Part shown: piece after piece, positions 14,233-26,145 of the stretch
How positions within the stretch are numbered: the stretch's first letter is position 1
Layout of the letters: each line of letters starts with the position of its first letter
Assembly (NCBI GenBank): GCA_037893245.1
Contig: JBAIAA010000813.1
Coordinates: 117,832-181,831 of the forward strand
Source of the DNA: Crossaster papposus
Taxonomy: Eukaryota; Echinodermata; Asteroidea; Velatida; Solasteridae
Direction: 5' to 3'
DNA: 64,000 nt
Made by a program: the position numbers and the translations under genes
Notes under the pieces: model-generated
What the model saw: the letters and a program-made list of their open reading frames with translations, nothing else
Database searches by the model: none
Told to the model about the DNA's origin: nothing

Positions 14233-15150
14233 ACAACTCAATTTGATCTGATAACAAAACAAACTCACATTTATTATTATGTAAAGGGAAAGAAGTGTGC
14301 AGTAGAAATAAACACCTGATGTGGGAACAAGCCCTCGAGTTAAATATGTAAAGGGAAAGAAGTGTGCAGTATAAATAAACACCTGATGTGGGAACAAGCC
14401 CTCAAGTTAAATATGTAGTAGTAGGGATATGCCGATTGTAGACCAAATCTTAAATATGTAGTAGTAGGGATATGCCGATTGTAGACCAAATCTTAAATAT
14501 GTAGTAGTAGGGATATGCCGATTGTAGACCAAATCTTAAATATGTAGTAGTAGGGATATGCCGATTGTAGACCAAATCTTAAATATGTAGTAGTAGGGAT
14601 ATGCCGAATGTAGACCAAATCTTAAATATGTAGTAGTAGGGATATGCCGATTGTAGACCAAATCTTAAATATGTAGTAGTAGGGATATGCCGATTGTAGA
14701 CCAAATCTTAAATATGTTGTAGTAGTAGGGATATGCCGATTGTAGACCAAATCTTAAATATGTAGTAGTAGGGATATGCCGATTGTAGACCAAATCTTAA
14801 ATATGTAGTAGTAGGGATATGCCGATTGTAGACCAAATCTTAAATATGTAGTAGTAGGGATATGACGATTGTAGACCAAATCTTAAATATGTAGTAGTAG
14901 GGATATGCCGATTGTAGACCAAATCTTAAATATGTAGTAGTAGGGATATGCCGATTGTAGACCAAATCTTAAACAACTCAATTTGATCTGATAACAAAAC
15001 AAACTCACATTTATTATTATGTAAAGGGAAAGAAGTGTGCAGTAGAAATAAACACCTGATGTGGGAACAAGCCCTCGAGTTAAATATGTAAAGGGAAAGA
15101 AGTGTGCAGTATAAATAAACACCTGATGTGGGAACAAGCCCTCAAGTTAA
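14233..15150 (+). repeat. Two M111-M67 pairs, 740 bp apart
   Basis: The order is M111 (14233-14343), M67 (14344-14410), 13 M43 copies including one 46-bp form (14411-14972), M111 (14973-15083) and M67 (15084-15150). Both M67 copies are the TATAAATAAAC/CTCAAG sub-type. The C22A marker precedes each pair at the same distance (14123 and 14863), so the 740-bp spacing is a true duplication that includes flanking monomers. Confidence 0.92.
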
Positions 15151-18091
15151 ATATGTAGTAGTAGGGATATGCCGATTGTAGACCAAATCTTAAATATGTA
15201 GTAGTAGGGATATGCCGATTGTAGACCAAATCTTAAATATGTAGTAGTAGGGATATGCCGATTGTAGACCAAATCTTAAATATGTAGTAGTAGGGATATG
15301 CCGATTGTAGACCAAATCTTAAATATGTAGTAGTAGGGATATGCCGATTGTAGACCAAATCTTAAATATGTAGTAGTAGGGATATGCCGATTGTAGACCA
15401 AATCTTAAATATGTAGTAGTAGGGATATGCCGATTGTAGACCAAATCTTAAATATGTAGTAGTAGGGATATTCTGATTGTAGACCAAATCTTAAATATGT
15501 AGTAGTAGGGATATGCCGATTGTAGACCAAATCCTAAATATGTTGTAGTAGGGATATGCCGATTGTAGACCAAATCTGAAATATGTAGAAGTAGGGATAT
15601 GCCGATTGTAGACCAAATCTTAAATATGTAGTAGTAGGGATATGCCGATTGTAGACCAAATCTTAAATATGTAGTAGTAGGGATATGCCGATTGTAGACC
15701 AAATCTTAAATATGTAGTAGTAGGGATATGCCGATTGTAGACCAAATCTTAAATATGTAGTAGTAGGGATATGCCGATTGTAGACCAAATCTTAAATATG
15801 TAGTAGTAGGGATATGCCGATTGTAGACCAAATCTTAAAAATGTAGTAGTAGGGATATGCCGATTGTAGACCAAATCTTAAATATGTAGTAGTAGGAATA
15901 TGCCGATTGTAGACCAAATCTTAAATATGTAGTAGTAGGGATATGCCGATTGTAGACCAAATCTTAAATATGTAGTAGTAGGGATATGCCAATTGTAGAC
16001 CAAATCTTAAATATGTAGTAGTAGGGATATGCCGATTGCAGACCAAATCTTAAATATGTAGTAGTAGGGATATGCCGATTGTAGACCAAATCTTAAATAT
16101 GTAGTAGTAGGGATATGCCGATTGTAGACCAAATCTTAAATATGTAGTAGTAGGGATATGCCGATTGTAGACCAAATCTTAAATATGTAGTAGTAGGGAT
16201 ATGCCGATTGTAGACCAAATCTTAAATATGTAGTAGTAGGGATATGCCGATTGTAGACCAAATCTTAAATATGTTGTAGTAGTAGGGATATGCCGATTGT
16301 AGACCAAATCTTAAATATGTAGTAGTAGGGATATGCCGATTGTAGACCAAATCTTAAATATGTAGTAGTAGGGATATGCCGATTGTAGACCAAATCTTAA
16401 ATATGTAGTAGTAGGGATATGCCGATTGTAGACCAAATCTTAAATATGTAGTAGTAGGGATATGCCGATTGTAGACCAAATCTTAAATATGTAGTAGTAG
16501 GGATATGCCGATTGTAGACCAAATCTTAAATATGTTGTAGTAGTAGGGATATGCCGATTGTAGACCAACTCTTAAATATGTAGTAGTAGGGATATGCCGA
16601 TTGTAGACCAAATCTTAAATATGTAGTAGTAGGGATATGCCGATTGTAGACCAAATCTTAAATATGTAGTAGTAGGGATATGCCGATTGTAGACCAAATC
16701 TTAAATATGTAGTAGTAGGGATATGCCGATTGTAGACCAAATCTTAAATATGTAGTAGTAGGGATATGCCGATTGTAGACCAAATCTTAAATATGTAGTA
16801 GTAGGGATATGCCGATTGTAGACCAAATCTTAAATATGTAGTAGTAGGGATATGCCGATTGTAGACCAAATCTTAAATATGTAGTAGTAGGGATATGCCG
16901 ATTGTAGACCAAATCTTAAATATGTAGTAGTAGGGATATGCCGATTGTAGACCAAATCTTAAATATGTAGTAGTAGGGATATGCCGATTGTAGACCAAAT
17001 CTTAAATATGTAGTAGTAGGGATATGCCGATTGTAGACCAAATCTTAAATATGTAGTAGTAGGGATATGCCGATTGTAGACCAAATCTTAAATATGTAGT
17101 AGTAGGGATATGCCGATTGTAGGCCAAATCTTAAATATGTTGTAGTAGTAGGGATATGCCGATTGTAGACCAAATCTTAAATATGTAGTAGTAGGGATAT
17201 GCCGATTGTAGACCAAATCTTAAATATGTAGTAGTAGGGATATGCCGATTGTAGACCAAATCTTAAATATGTAGTAGTAGGGATATGACGATTGTAGACC
17301 AAATCTTAAATATGTAGTAGTAGGGATATGCCGATTGTAGACCAAATCTTAAATATGTAGTAGTAGTAGGGATATGCCGATTGTAGATCAAATCTTAAAT
17401 ATGTAGTAGTAGGGATATGCCGATTGTAGACCAAATCTTAAATATGTAGTGGTAGGGATATGCCGATTGTAGACCAAATCTTAAATATGTAGTAGTAGGG
17501 ATATGCCGATTGTAGACCAAATCTTAAATATGTAGTAGTAGGGATATGCCGATTGTAGACCAAATCTTAAATATGTAGTAGTAGGGATATGCCGATTGTA
17601 GACCAAATCTTAAATATGTAGTAGTAGGGATATGCCGATTGTAGACCAAATCTTAAATATGTAGTAGTAGGGATATGCCGATTGTAGACCAAATCTTAAA
17701 TATGTAGTAGTAGGGATATGCCGATTGTAGACCAAATCTTAAATATGTAGTAGTAGGGATATGCCGATTGTAGACCAAATCTTAAATATGTAGTAGTAGG
17801 GATATGCCGATTGTAGACCAAATCTTAAATATGTAGTAGTAGGGATATGCCGATTGTAGACCAAATCTTAAATATGTAGTAGTAGGGATATGCCGATTGT
17901 AGACCAAATCTTAAATATGTAGTAGTAGGGATATGCCGATTGTAGACCAAATCTTAAATATGTAGTAGTAGTAGTAGGGATATGCCGATTGTAGACCAAC
18001 CTTAAAAATGTAGTAGTAGGAATATGCCGATGGTAGAACAAATCTTAAATATGTAGTAGTAGGGATATGCCGATTGTAGACCAAATCTTAA
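15151..18091 (+). repeat. Pure M43 array of 68 monomers
   Basis: This stretch of 2,941 bp equals 68 x 43 plus 17. The excess is explained by four +3 variants (near 16273, 16533, 17140 and 17361), one +6 variant with five GTA triplets (near 17960) and one 1-bp deletion near 17999. The +3 variants come in two kinds: an extra GTT giving ATGTTGTAGTAG, and a plain extra GTA. Near 15476 a degenerate copy reads GGATATTCTGATTG. The marker pair TCCTAAATATGTTGTAG and TCTGAAATATGTAGAAG lies around 15530-15600 and is shared with blocks near 3400, 18650 and 19520. Confidence 0.92.
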
Positions 18092-18914
18092 ACAACTCAA
18101 TTTGATCTGATAACAAAACAAACTCACATTTATTATTATGTAAAGGGAAAGAAGTGTGCAGTAGAAATAAACACCTGATGTGGGAACAAGCCCTCGAGTT
18201 AAATATGTAAAGGGAAAGAAGTGTGCAGTATAAATAAACACCTGATGTGGGAACAAGCCCTCAAGTTAAATATGTAGTAGTAGGGATATGCCGATTGTAG
18301 ACCAAATCTTAAATATGTAGTAGTAGGGATATGCCGATTGTAGACCAAATCTTAAATATGTAGTAGTAGGGATATGCCGATTGTAGACCAAATCTTAAAT
18401 ATGTAGTAGTAGGGATATGCCGATTGTAGACCAAATCTTAAATATGTAGTAGTAGGGATATGCCGATTGTAGACCAAATCTTAAATATGTAGTAGTAGGG
18501 ATATGCCGATTGTAGACCAAATCTTAAATATGTAGTAGTAGGGATATGCCGATTGTAGACCAAATCTTAAATATGTAGTAGTAGGGATATGCCGATTGTA
18601 GACCAAATCTTAAATATGTAGTAGTAGGGATATGCCGATTGTAGACCAAATCCTAAATATGTTGTAGTAGGGATATGCCGATTGTAGACCAAATCTGAAA
18701 TATGTAGAAGTAGGGATATGCCGATTGTAGACCAAATCTTAAATATGTAGTAGTAGGGATATGCCGATTGTAGACCAAATCTTAAATTTGTAGTAGTAGG
18801 GATATGCCGATTGTAGACCAAATCTTAAATATGTAGTAGTAGGGATATGCCGATTGTAGACCAAATCTTAAATATGTAGTAGTAGGGATATGCCGATTGT
18901 AGACCAAATCTTAA
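18092..18914 (+). repeat. M111-M67 pair followed by 15 M43
   Basis: M111 lies at 18092-18202 and M67 of the CTCAAG sub-type at 18203-18269, followed by exactly 15 M43 copies (645 bp). The monomers just upstream are degenerate (GACCAACCTTAAAAATG near 17995, then CGATGGTAGAAC). They resemble the AGAACAAAT variant seen before the M111-M67 pairs of the first 2.4 kb, which suggests a common source for these copies. Confidence 0.9.
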
Positions 18915-21510
18915 AAAACTCAATTTGATCTGATAACAAAACAAACTCACATTTATTATTATGTAAAGGGAAAGAAGTGTGCAGTAGAAATAAACACCTG
19001 ATGTGGGAACAAGCCCTCGAGTTAAATATGTAGTAGTAGGGATTTGCCGATTGTAGACCAAATCTTAAATATGTAGTAGTAGGGATATGCCGATTGTAGA
19101 CCAAATCTTAAAAAACTCAATTTGATCTGATAACAAAACAAACTCACATTTATTATTATGTAAAGGGAAAGAAGTGTGCAGTAGAAATAAACACCTGATG
19201 TGGGAACAAGCCCTCGAGTTAAATATGTAGTAGTAGGGATATGCCGATTGTAGACCAAATCTTAAATATGTAGTAGTAGGGATATGCCGATTGTAGACCA
19301 AATCTTAAATATGTAGTAGTAGGGATATGCCGATTGTAGACCAAATCTTAAATATGTAGTAGTAGGGATATGCCGATTGTAGACCAAATCTTAAATATGT
19401 AGTAGTAGGGATATGCCGATTGTAGACCAAATCTTAAATATGTAGTAGTAGGGATATGCCGATTGTAGACCAAATCTTAAATATGTAGTAGTAGGGATAT
19501 GCCGATTGTAGACCAAATCCTAAATATGTTGTAGTAGGGATATGCCGATTGTAGACCAAATCTGAAATATGTAGAAGTAGGGATATGCCGATTGTAGACC
19601 AAATCTTAAATATGTAGTAGTAGGGATATGCCGATTGTAGACCAAATCTTAAATATGTAGTAGTAGGGATATGCCGATTGTAGACCAAATCTTAAATATG
19701 TAGTAGTAGGGATATGCCGATTGTAGACCAAATCTTAAATATGTAGTAGTAGGGATATGCCGATTGTAGACCAAATCTTAAAAAACTCAATTTGATCTGA
19801 TAACAAAACAAACTCACATTTATTATTATGTAAAGGGAAAGAAGTGTGCAGTAGAAATAAACACCTGATGTGGGAACAAGCCCTCGAGTTAAATATGTAG
19901 TAGTAGGGATTTGCCGATTGTAGACCAAATCTTAAATATGTAGTAGTAGGGATATGCCGATTGTAGACCAAATCTTAAAAAACTCAATTTGATCTGATAA
20001 CAAAACAAACTCACATTTATTATTATGTAAAGGGAAAGAAGTGTGCAGTAGAAATAAACACCTGATGTGGGAACAAGCCCTCGAGTTAAATATGTACTAG
20101 TAGGGATATGCCGATTGTAGACCAAATCTTAAATATGTAGTAGTAGGGATATGCCGATTGTAGACCAAATATTAAAAAACTCAATTTGATCTGATAACAA
20201 AACAAACTCACATTTATTATTATGTAAAGTGAAAGAAGTGTGCAGTAGAAATAAACACCTGATGTGGGAACAAGCCCTCGAGTTAAATATGTAGTAGTAG
20301 GGATATGCCGATTGTAGACCAAATCTTAAATATGTAGTAGTAGGAAAATGCCGATTGTAGACCAAATCTTAAATATGTAGTAGTAGGGATATGCCGATTG
20401 TAGACCAAATATTAAACAACTCAATTTGATCTGATAACAAAACAAACTCACATTTATTATTATGTAAAGGGAAAGAAGTGTGCAGTAGAAATAAACACCT
20501 GATGTGGGAACAAGCCCTCGAGTTAAATATGTAGTAGTAGGGATATGCCGATTGTAGACCAAATCTTAAATATGTAGTAGTAGGGATATGCCGATTGTAG
20601 ACCAAATCTTAAATATGTAGTAGTAGTAGTAGGGATATGCCGATTGTAGACCAAATCTTAACAAACTCAATTTGATCTGATAACAAAACAAACTCACATT
20701 TATTATTATGTAAAGGGAAAGAAGTGTGCAGTAGAAATAAACACCTGATGTGGGAACAAGCCCTCGAGTTAAATATGTAGTAGTAGGGATTTGCCGATTG
20801 TAGACCAAATCTTAAATATGTAGTAGTAGGGATATGCCGATTGTAGACCAAATCTTAAAAAACTCAATTTGATCTGATAACAAAACAAACTCACATTTAT
20901 TATTATGTAAAGGGAAAGAAGTGTGCAGTAGAAATAAACACCTGATGTGGGAACAAGCCCTCGAGTTAAATATGTAGTAGTAGGGATATGCCGATTGTAG
21001 ACCAAATCTTAAATATGTAGTAGTAGGGATATGCCGATTGTAGACCAAATCATAAATATGTAGTAGTAGGGATATGCCGATTGTAGACCAAATCTTAAAT
21101 ATGTAGTAGTAGGGATATGCCGATTGTAGACCAAATCTTAAATATGTAGTAGTAGGGATATGCCGATTGTAGACCAAATCTTAAATATGTAGTAGTAGGG
21201 ATATGCCGATTGTAGACCAAATCTTAAATATGTAGTAGTAGGGATATGCCGATTGTAGACCAAATCTTAAATATGTAGTAGTAGGGATATGCCGATTGTA
21301 GACCAAATCTTAAATATGTAGTAGTAGGGATATGCCGATTGTAGACCAAATCTTAAATATGTAGTAGTAGGGATATGCCGATTGTAGACCAAATCTTAAA
21401 AAAATCAATTTGATCTGATAACAAAACAAACTCACATTTATTATTATGTAAAGAGAAAGAAGTGTGCAGTAGAAATAAACACCTGATGTGGGAACAAGCC
21501 CTCGAGTTAA
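18915..21510 (+). repeat. Mosaic block 2: nine M111 copies, related to block 1
   Basis: M111 starts at 18915, 19112, 19782, 19979, 20176, 20416, 20662, 20859 and 21400. The pair 18915/19112 recurs at 19782/19979 (offset 867), including upstream TCCTAAATATG and TCTGAAATATG markers. The same pair matches 3866/4063 at an offset of 15,049. The rare GTAGGAAAATGCC variant at 20343 matches the one at 474 (offset 19,869), and M111 at 20176/20416 matches 307/547 at the same offset. An M43 with five GTA triplets lies near 20621. No M67 is present. Confidence 0.9.
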
Positions 21511-22008
21511 ATATGTAGTAGTAGGGATATGCCGATTGTAGACCAAATCTTAAATATGTAGTAGTAGGGATATGCCGATTGTAGACCAAATCTTAAATAT
21601 GTAGTAGTAGGGATATGCCGATTGTAGACCAAATCTTAAATATGTAGTAGTAGGGATATGCCGATTGTAGACCAAATATTAAATATGTAGTAGTAGGGAT
21701 ATGCCGATTGTAGACCAAATCTTAAATATGTAGTAGTAGGGATATGCCGATTGTAGACCAAATCTTAAATATGTAGTAGTAGGGATAAGCCGATTGTAGA
21801 CCAAATCTTAAATATGTAGTAGTAGGGATATGCCGATTGTAGACCAAATCTTAAATATGTAGTAGTAGGGATATGCCGATTGTAGACCAAATCTTAAAAA
21901 ACTCAATTTGATCTGATAACAAAACAAACTCACATTTATTATTATGTAAAGGGAAAGAAGGGGGAAGTAGAAATAAACACCTGATGTGGGAACAAGCCCT
22001 CGAGTTAA

Positions 22009-22075
22009 ATATGTAAAGGGAAAGAAGTGTGCAGTAGAAATAAACACCTGATGTGGGAACAAGCCCTCGAGTTAA
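22009..22075 (+). repeat. M67: 67-bp hybrid unit (type example)
   Basis: This is an example of a unit seen about 68 times. Its first seven bases are those of M43 (ATATGTA). It then continues with AAGGGAAAGAAGTGTGCAG and the rest of M111 through CTCGAGTTAA. It is therefore M111 without its first 44 bases, joined at the TATGTA shared by M43 and M111. Without exception in my listing, it follows M111 or another M67 and never follows M43 directly. It occurs singly, doubled (for example 22648 and 22715) or tripled (29577, 29644, 29711). A sub-type with CAGTATAAATAAAC and CTCAAG in place of CTCGAG is found at 1697, 2305, 14344, 15084 and 18203. Confidence 0.95.
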
Positions 22076-24611
22076 ATATGTAGTAGTAGGGATATGCCGA
22101 TTGTAGACCAAATCTTAAACAACTCAATTTGATCTGATAACAAAACAAACTCACATTTATTATTATGTAAAGGGAAATAAGTGTGCAGTAGAAATAAACA
22201 CCTGATGTGGGAACAAGCCCTCGAGTTAAATATGTAGTAGTAGGGATACGCCGATTGTAGACCAAATCTTAAAAAACTCAATTTGATCTGATAACAATAC
22301 AAACTCACATTTATTATTATGTAAAGGGAAAGAAGTGTGCAGTAGAAATAAACACCTGATGTGGGAACAAGCCCTCGAGTTAAATATGTAAAGGGAAAGA
22401 AGTGTGCAGTAGAAATAAACACCTGATGTGGGAACAAGCCCTCGAGTTAAATATGGAGTAGTAGGGATATGCCGATTGTAGACCAAATCTTAAATATGTA
22501 GTAGTAGGGATATGCCGATTGTAGACCAAATCTTAAAAAACTCAATTTGATCTGATAACAAAACAAACTCACATTTATTATTATGTAAAGGGAAAGAAGT
22601 GTGCAGTAGAAATAAACACCTGATGTGGGAACAAGCCCTCGAGTTAAATATGTAAAGGAAAATAAGTGTGCAGTAGAAATAAACACCTGATGTGGGAACA
22701 AGCCCTCGAGTTAAATATGTAAAGGGAAAGAAGTGTGCAGTAGAAATAAACACCTGATATGGGAACAAGCCCTCGAGTTAAATATGTAGTAGTAGGGATA
22801 TGCCGATTGTAGACCAAATCTTAAATATTTAGTAGTGGGGATATGCCGATTGTAGACCAAATCTTAAATATGTAGTAGTAGGTATATGCCGATTGTAGAC
22901 CAAATCTTAAATATGTAGTAGTAGGGATATGCCGATTGTAGACCAAATCTTAAATATGTAGTAGTAGGGATATGCCGATTGTAGACCAAATCTTAAATAT
23001 GTAGTAGTAGGGATATGCCGATTGTAGACCAAATATTAAATATGTAGTAGTAGGGATATGCCGATTGTAGACCAAATCTTAAATATGTAGTAGTAGGGAT
23101 ATGCCGATTGTAGACCAAATCTTAAATATGTAGTAGTAGGGATAAGCCGATTGTAGACCAAATCTTAAATATGTAGTAGTAGGGATATGCCGATTGTAGA
23201 CCAAATCTTAAATATGTAGTAGTAGGGATATGCCGATTGTAGACCAAATCTTAAAAAACTCAATTTGATCTGATAACAAAACAAACTCACATTTATTATT
23301 ATGTAAAGGGAAAGAAGGGGGAAGTAGAAATAAACACCTGATGTGGGAACAAGCCCTCGAGTTAAATATGTAAAGGGAAAGAAGTGTGCAGTAGAAATAA
23401 ACACCTGATGTGGGAACAAGCCCTCGAGTTAAATATGTAGTAGTAGGGATATGCCGATTGTAGACCAAATCTTAAACAACTCAATTTGATCTGATAACAA
23501 AACAAACTCACATTTATTATTATGTAAAGGGAAATAAGTGTGCAGTAGAAATAAACACCTGATGTGGGAACAAGCCCTCGAGTTAAATATGTAGTAGTAG
23601 GGATATGCCGATTGTAGACCAAATCTTAAAAAACTCAATTTGATCTGATAACAATACAAACTCACATTTATTATTATGTAAAGGGAAAGAAGTGTGCAGT
23701 AGAAATAAACACCTGATGTGGGAACAAGCCCTCGAGTTAAATATGTAAAGGGAAAGAAGTGTGCAGTAGAAATAAACACCTGATGTGGGAACAAGCCCTC
23801 GAGTTAAATATGGAGTAGTAGGGATATGCCGATTGTAGACCAAATCTTAAATATGTAGTAGTAGGGATATGCCGATTGTAGACCAAATCTTAAAAAACTC
23901 AATTTGATCTGATAACAAAACAAACTCACATTTATTATTATGTAAAGGGAAAGAAGTGTGCAGTAGAAATAAACACCTGATGTGGGAACAAGCCCTCGAG
24001 TTAAATATGTAAAGGGAAATAAGTGTGCAGTAGAAATAAACACCTGATGTGGGAACAAGCCCTCGAGTTAAATATGTAAAGGGAAAGAAGTGTGCAGTAG
24101 AAATAAACACCTGATATGGGAACAAGCCCTCGAGTTAAATATGTAGTAGTAGGGATATGCCGATTGTAGACCAAATCTTAAATATTTAGTAGTGGGGATA
24201 TGCCGATTGTAGACCAAATCTTAAATATGTAGTAGTAGGTATATGCCGATTGTAGACCAAATCTTAAATATGTAGTAGTAGGGATATGCCGATTGTAGAC
24301 CAAATCTTAAATATGTAGTAGTAGGGATATGCCGATTGTAGACCAAATCTTAAATATGTAGTAGTAGGGATATGCCGATTGTAGACCAAATCTTAAATAT
24401 GTAGTAGTAGGGATATGCCGATTGTAGACCAAATCTTAAATATGTAGTAGTAGGGATATGCCGATTGTAGACCAAATCTTAAATATGTAGTAGTAGGGAT
24501 AAGCCGATTGTAGACCAAATCTTAAATATGTAGTAGTAGGGATATGCCGATTGTAGACCAAATCTTAAATATGTAGTAGTAGAGATATGCCGATTGTAGA
24601 CCAAATTTTAA

Positions 24612-25163
24612 AAAACTCAATTTGATCTGATAACAAAACAAACTCACATTTATTATTATGTAAAGGGAAAGAAGTGTGCAGTAGAAATAAACACCTGATG
24701 TGGGAACAAGCCCTCGAGTTAAATATGTAAAGGGAAAGAAGTGTGCAGTAGAAATAAACACCTGATGTGGGAACAAGCCCTCGAGTTAAATATGTAGTAG
24801 TAGGGATATGCCAATTGTAGACCAAATCTTAAACAACTCAATTTGATCTGATAACAAAACAAACTCACATTTATTATTATGTAAAGGGAAATAAGTGTGC
24901 AGTAGAAATAAACACCTGATGTGGGAACAAGCCCTCGAGTTAAATATGTAATAGTAGGGATATGCCGATTGTAGACCAAATCTTAAAAAACTCAATTTGA
25001 TCTGATAACAAAACAAACTCACATTTATTATTATGTAAAGGGAAAGAAGTGTGCAGTAGAAATAAACACCTGATGTGGGAAAAGCCCTCGAGTTAAATAT
25101 GTAAAGGGAAAGAAGTGTGCAGTAGAAATAAACACCTGATGTGGGAACAAGCCCTCGAGTTAA
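24612..25163 (+). repeat. 552-bp cassette (first of seven)
   Basis: The order is M111-M67, M43, M111, M43, a 110-bp M111 lacking one C (GGGAAAAGCCC), and M67. The total is 552 bp. The same cassette occurs at 30251-30802, 44342-44893, 46537-47088, 50332-50883, 51989-52540 and 53797-54348. It is always introduced by AAATTTTAAAAAACTC and followed by an M43 pair carrying AGACCCAATC and CGATGGTAGACC. A form with one more M43-M111 lies at 40549-41254. At 26619 the cassette ends in a full M111 without M67. Confidence 0.92.
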
Positions 25164-26145
25164 ATATGTAGTAGTAGGGATATGCCGATTGTAGACCAAA
25201 TCTTAAATATGTAGTAGTAGGGATATGCCGATTGTAGACCCAATCTTAAATATGTAGTAGTAGGGATATGCCGATGGTAGACCAAATCTTAAATATGTAG
25301 TAGTAGGGATATGCCGATTGTAGACCAAATCTTAAATATGTAGTAGTAGGGATATGCCGATTGTAGACCAAATCTTAAATATGTAGTAGTAGGGATATGC
25401 CGATTGTAGACCAAATCTTAAATATGTAGTAGTAGGGATATGACGATTGTAGACCAAATCTTAAATATGTAGTAGTAGGGATATACCGATTGTAGACCAA
25501 ATCTTAAATATGTAGTAGTAGGGATATGCCGATTGTAGACCAAATCTTAAATATGTAGTAGTAGGGATATGCCGATTGTAGACCAAATCTTAAATATGTA
25601 GTAGTAGGGATATGCCGATTGTAGACCAAATCTTAAAAAACTCAATTTGATCTGATAACAATACAAACTCACATTTATTATTATGTAAAGGGAAAGAAGT
25701 GTGCAGTAGAAATAAACACCTGATGTGGGAACAAGCCCTCGAGTTAAATATGTAAAGGGAAAGAAGTGTGCAGTAGAAATAAACACCTGATGTGGGAACA
25801 AGCCCTCGAGTTAAATATGGAGTAGTAGGGATATGCCGATTGTAGACCAAATCTTAAATATGTAGTAGTAGGGATATGCCGATTGTAGACCAAATCTTAA
25901 AAAACTCAATTTGATCTGATAACAAAACAAACTCACATTTATTATTATGTAAAGGGAAAGAAGTGTGCAGTAGAAATAAACACCTGATGTGGGAACAAGC
26001 CCTCGAGTTAAATATGTAAAGGGAAATAAGTGTGCAGTAGAAATAAACACCTGATGTGGGAACAAGCCCTCGAGTTAAATATGTAAAGGGAAAGAAGTGT
26101 GCAGTAGAAATAAACACCTGATATGGGAACAAGCCCTCGAGTTAA
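25164..26145 (+). repeat. M43 tract plus 509-bp cassette
   Basis: Eleven M43 copies (25164-25636) are followed by M111-M67 (25637, 25748), two M43, and M111-M67-M67 (25901, 26012, 26079). The last 509 bp are a cassette seen also at 22273-22781, 23630-24138, 37970-38478, 39567-40075, 41728-42236 and 43360-43868. Each copy has AACAATACAAAC in the first M111, ATATGGAGTAG in the first inner M43 and GATATGGG in the final M67. Confidence 0.92.

Larger units (their letters stand above)
21511..25163 (+). repeat. 1,357-bp higher-order repeat, two full copies and a variant third
   Basis: The unit is M111-M67, M43, M111, M43, M111-M67, two M43, M111-M67-M67, then 11 M43, which adds up to exactly 1,357 bp. 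M111 starts are 21898, 22119, 22273 and 22537 in copy 1, and 23255, 23476, 23630 and 23894 in copy 2. Copy 3 starts with M111 at 24612 and 24833 but switches after 24987 to a different ending. Shared private markers include GAAGGGGGAAGTAG in M111 at 21898 and 23255, ATAAGTGTGC in the second M111, AACAATACAAAC in the third, ATATGGAGTAG in the M43 at 22451 and 23808, and GATATGGG in the last M67. Confidence 0.93.
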
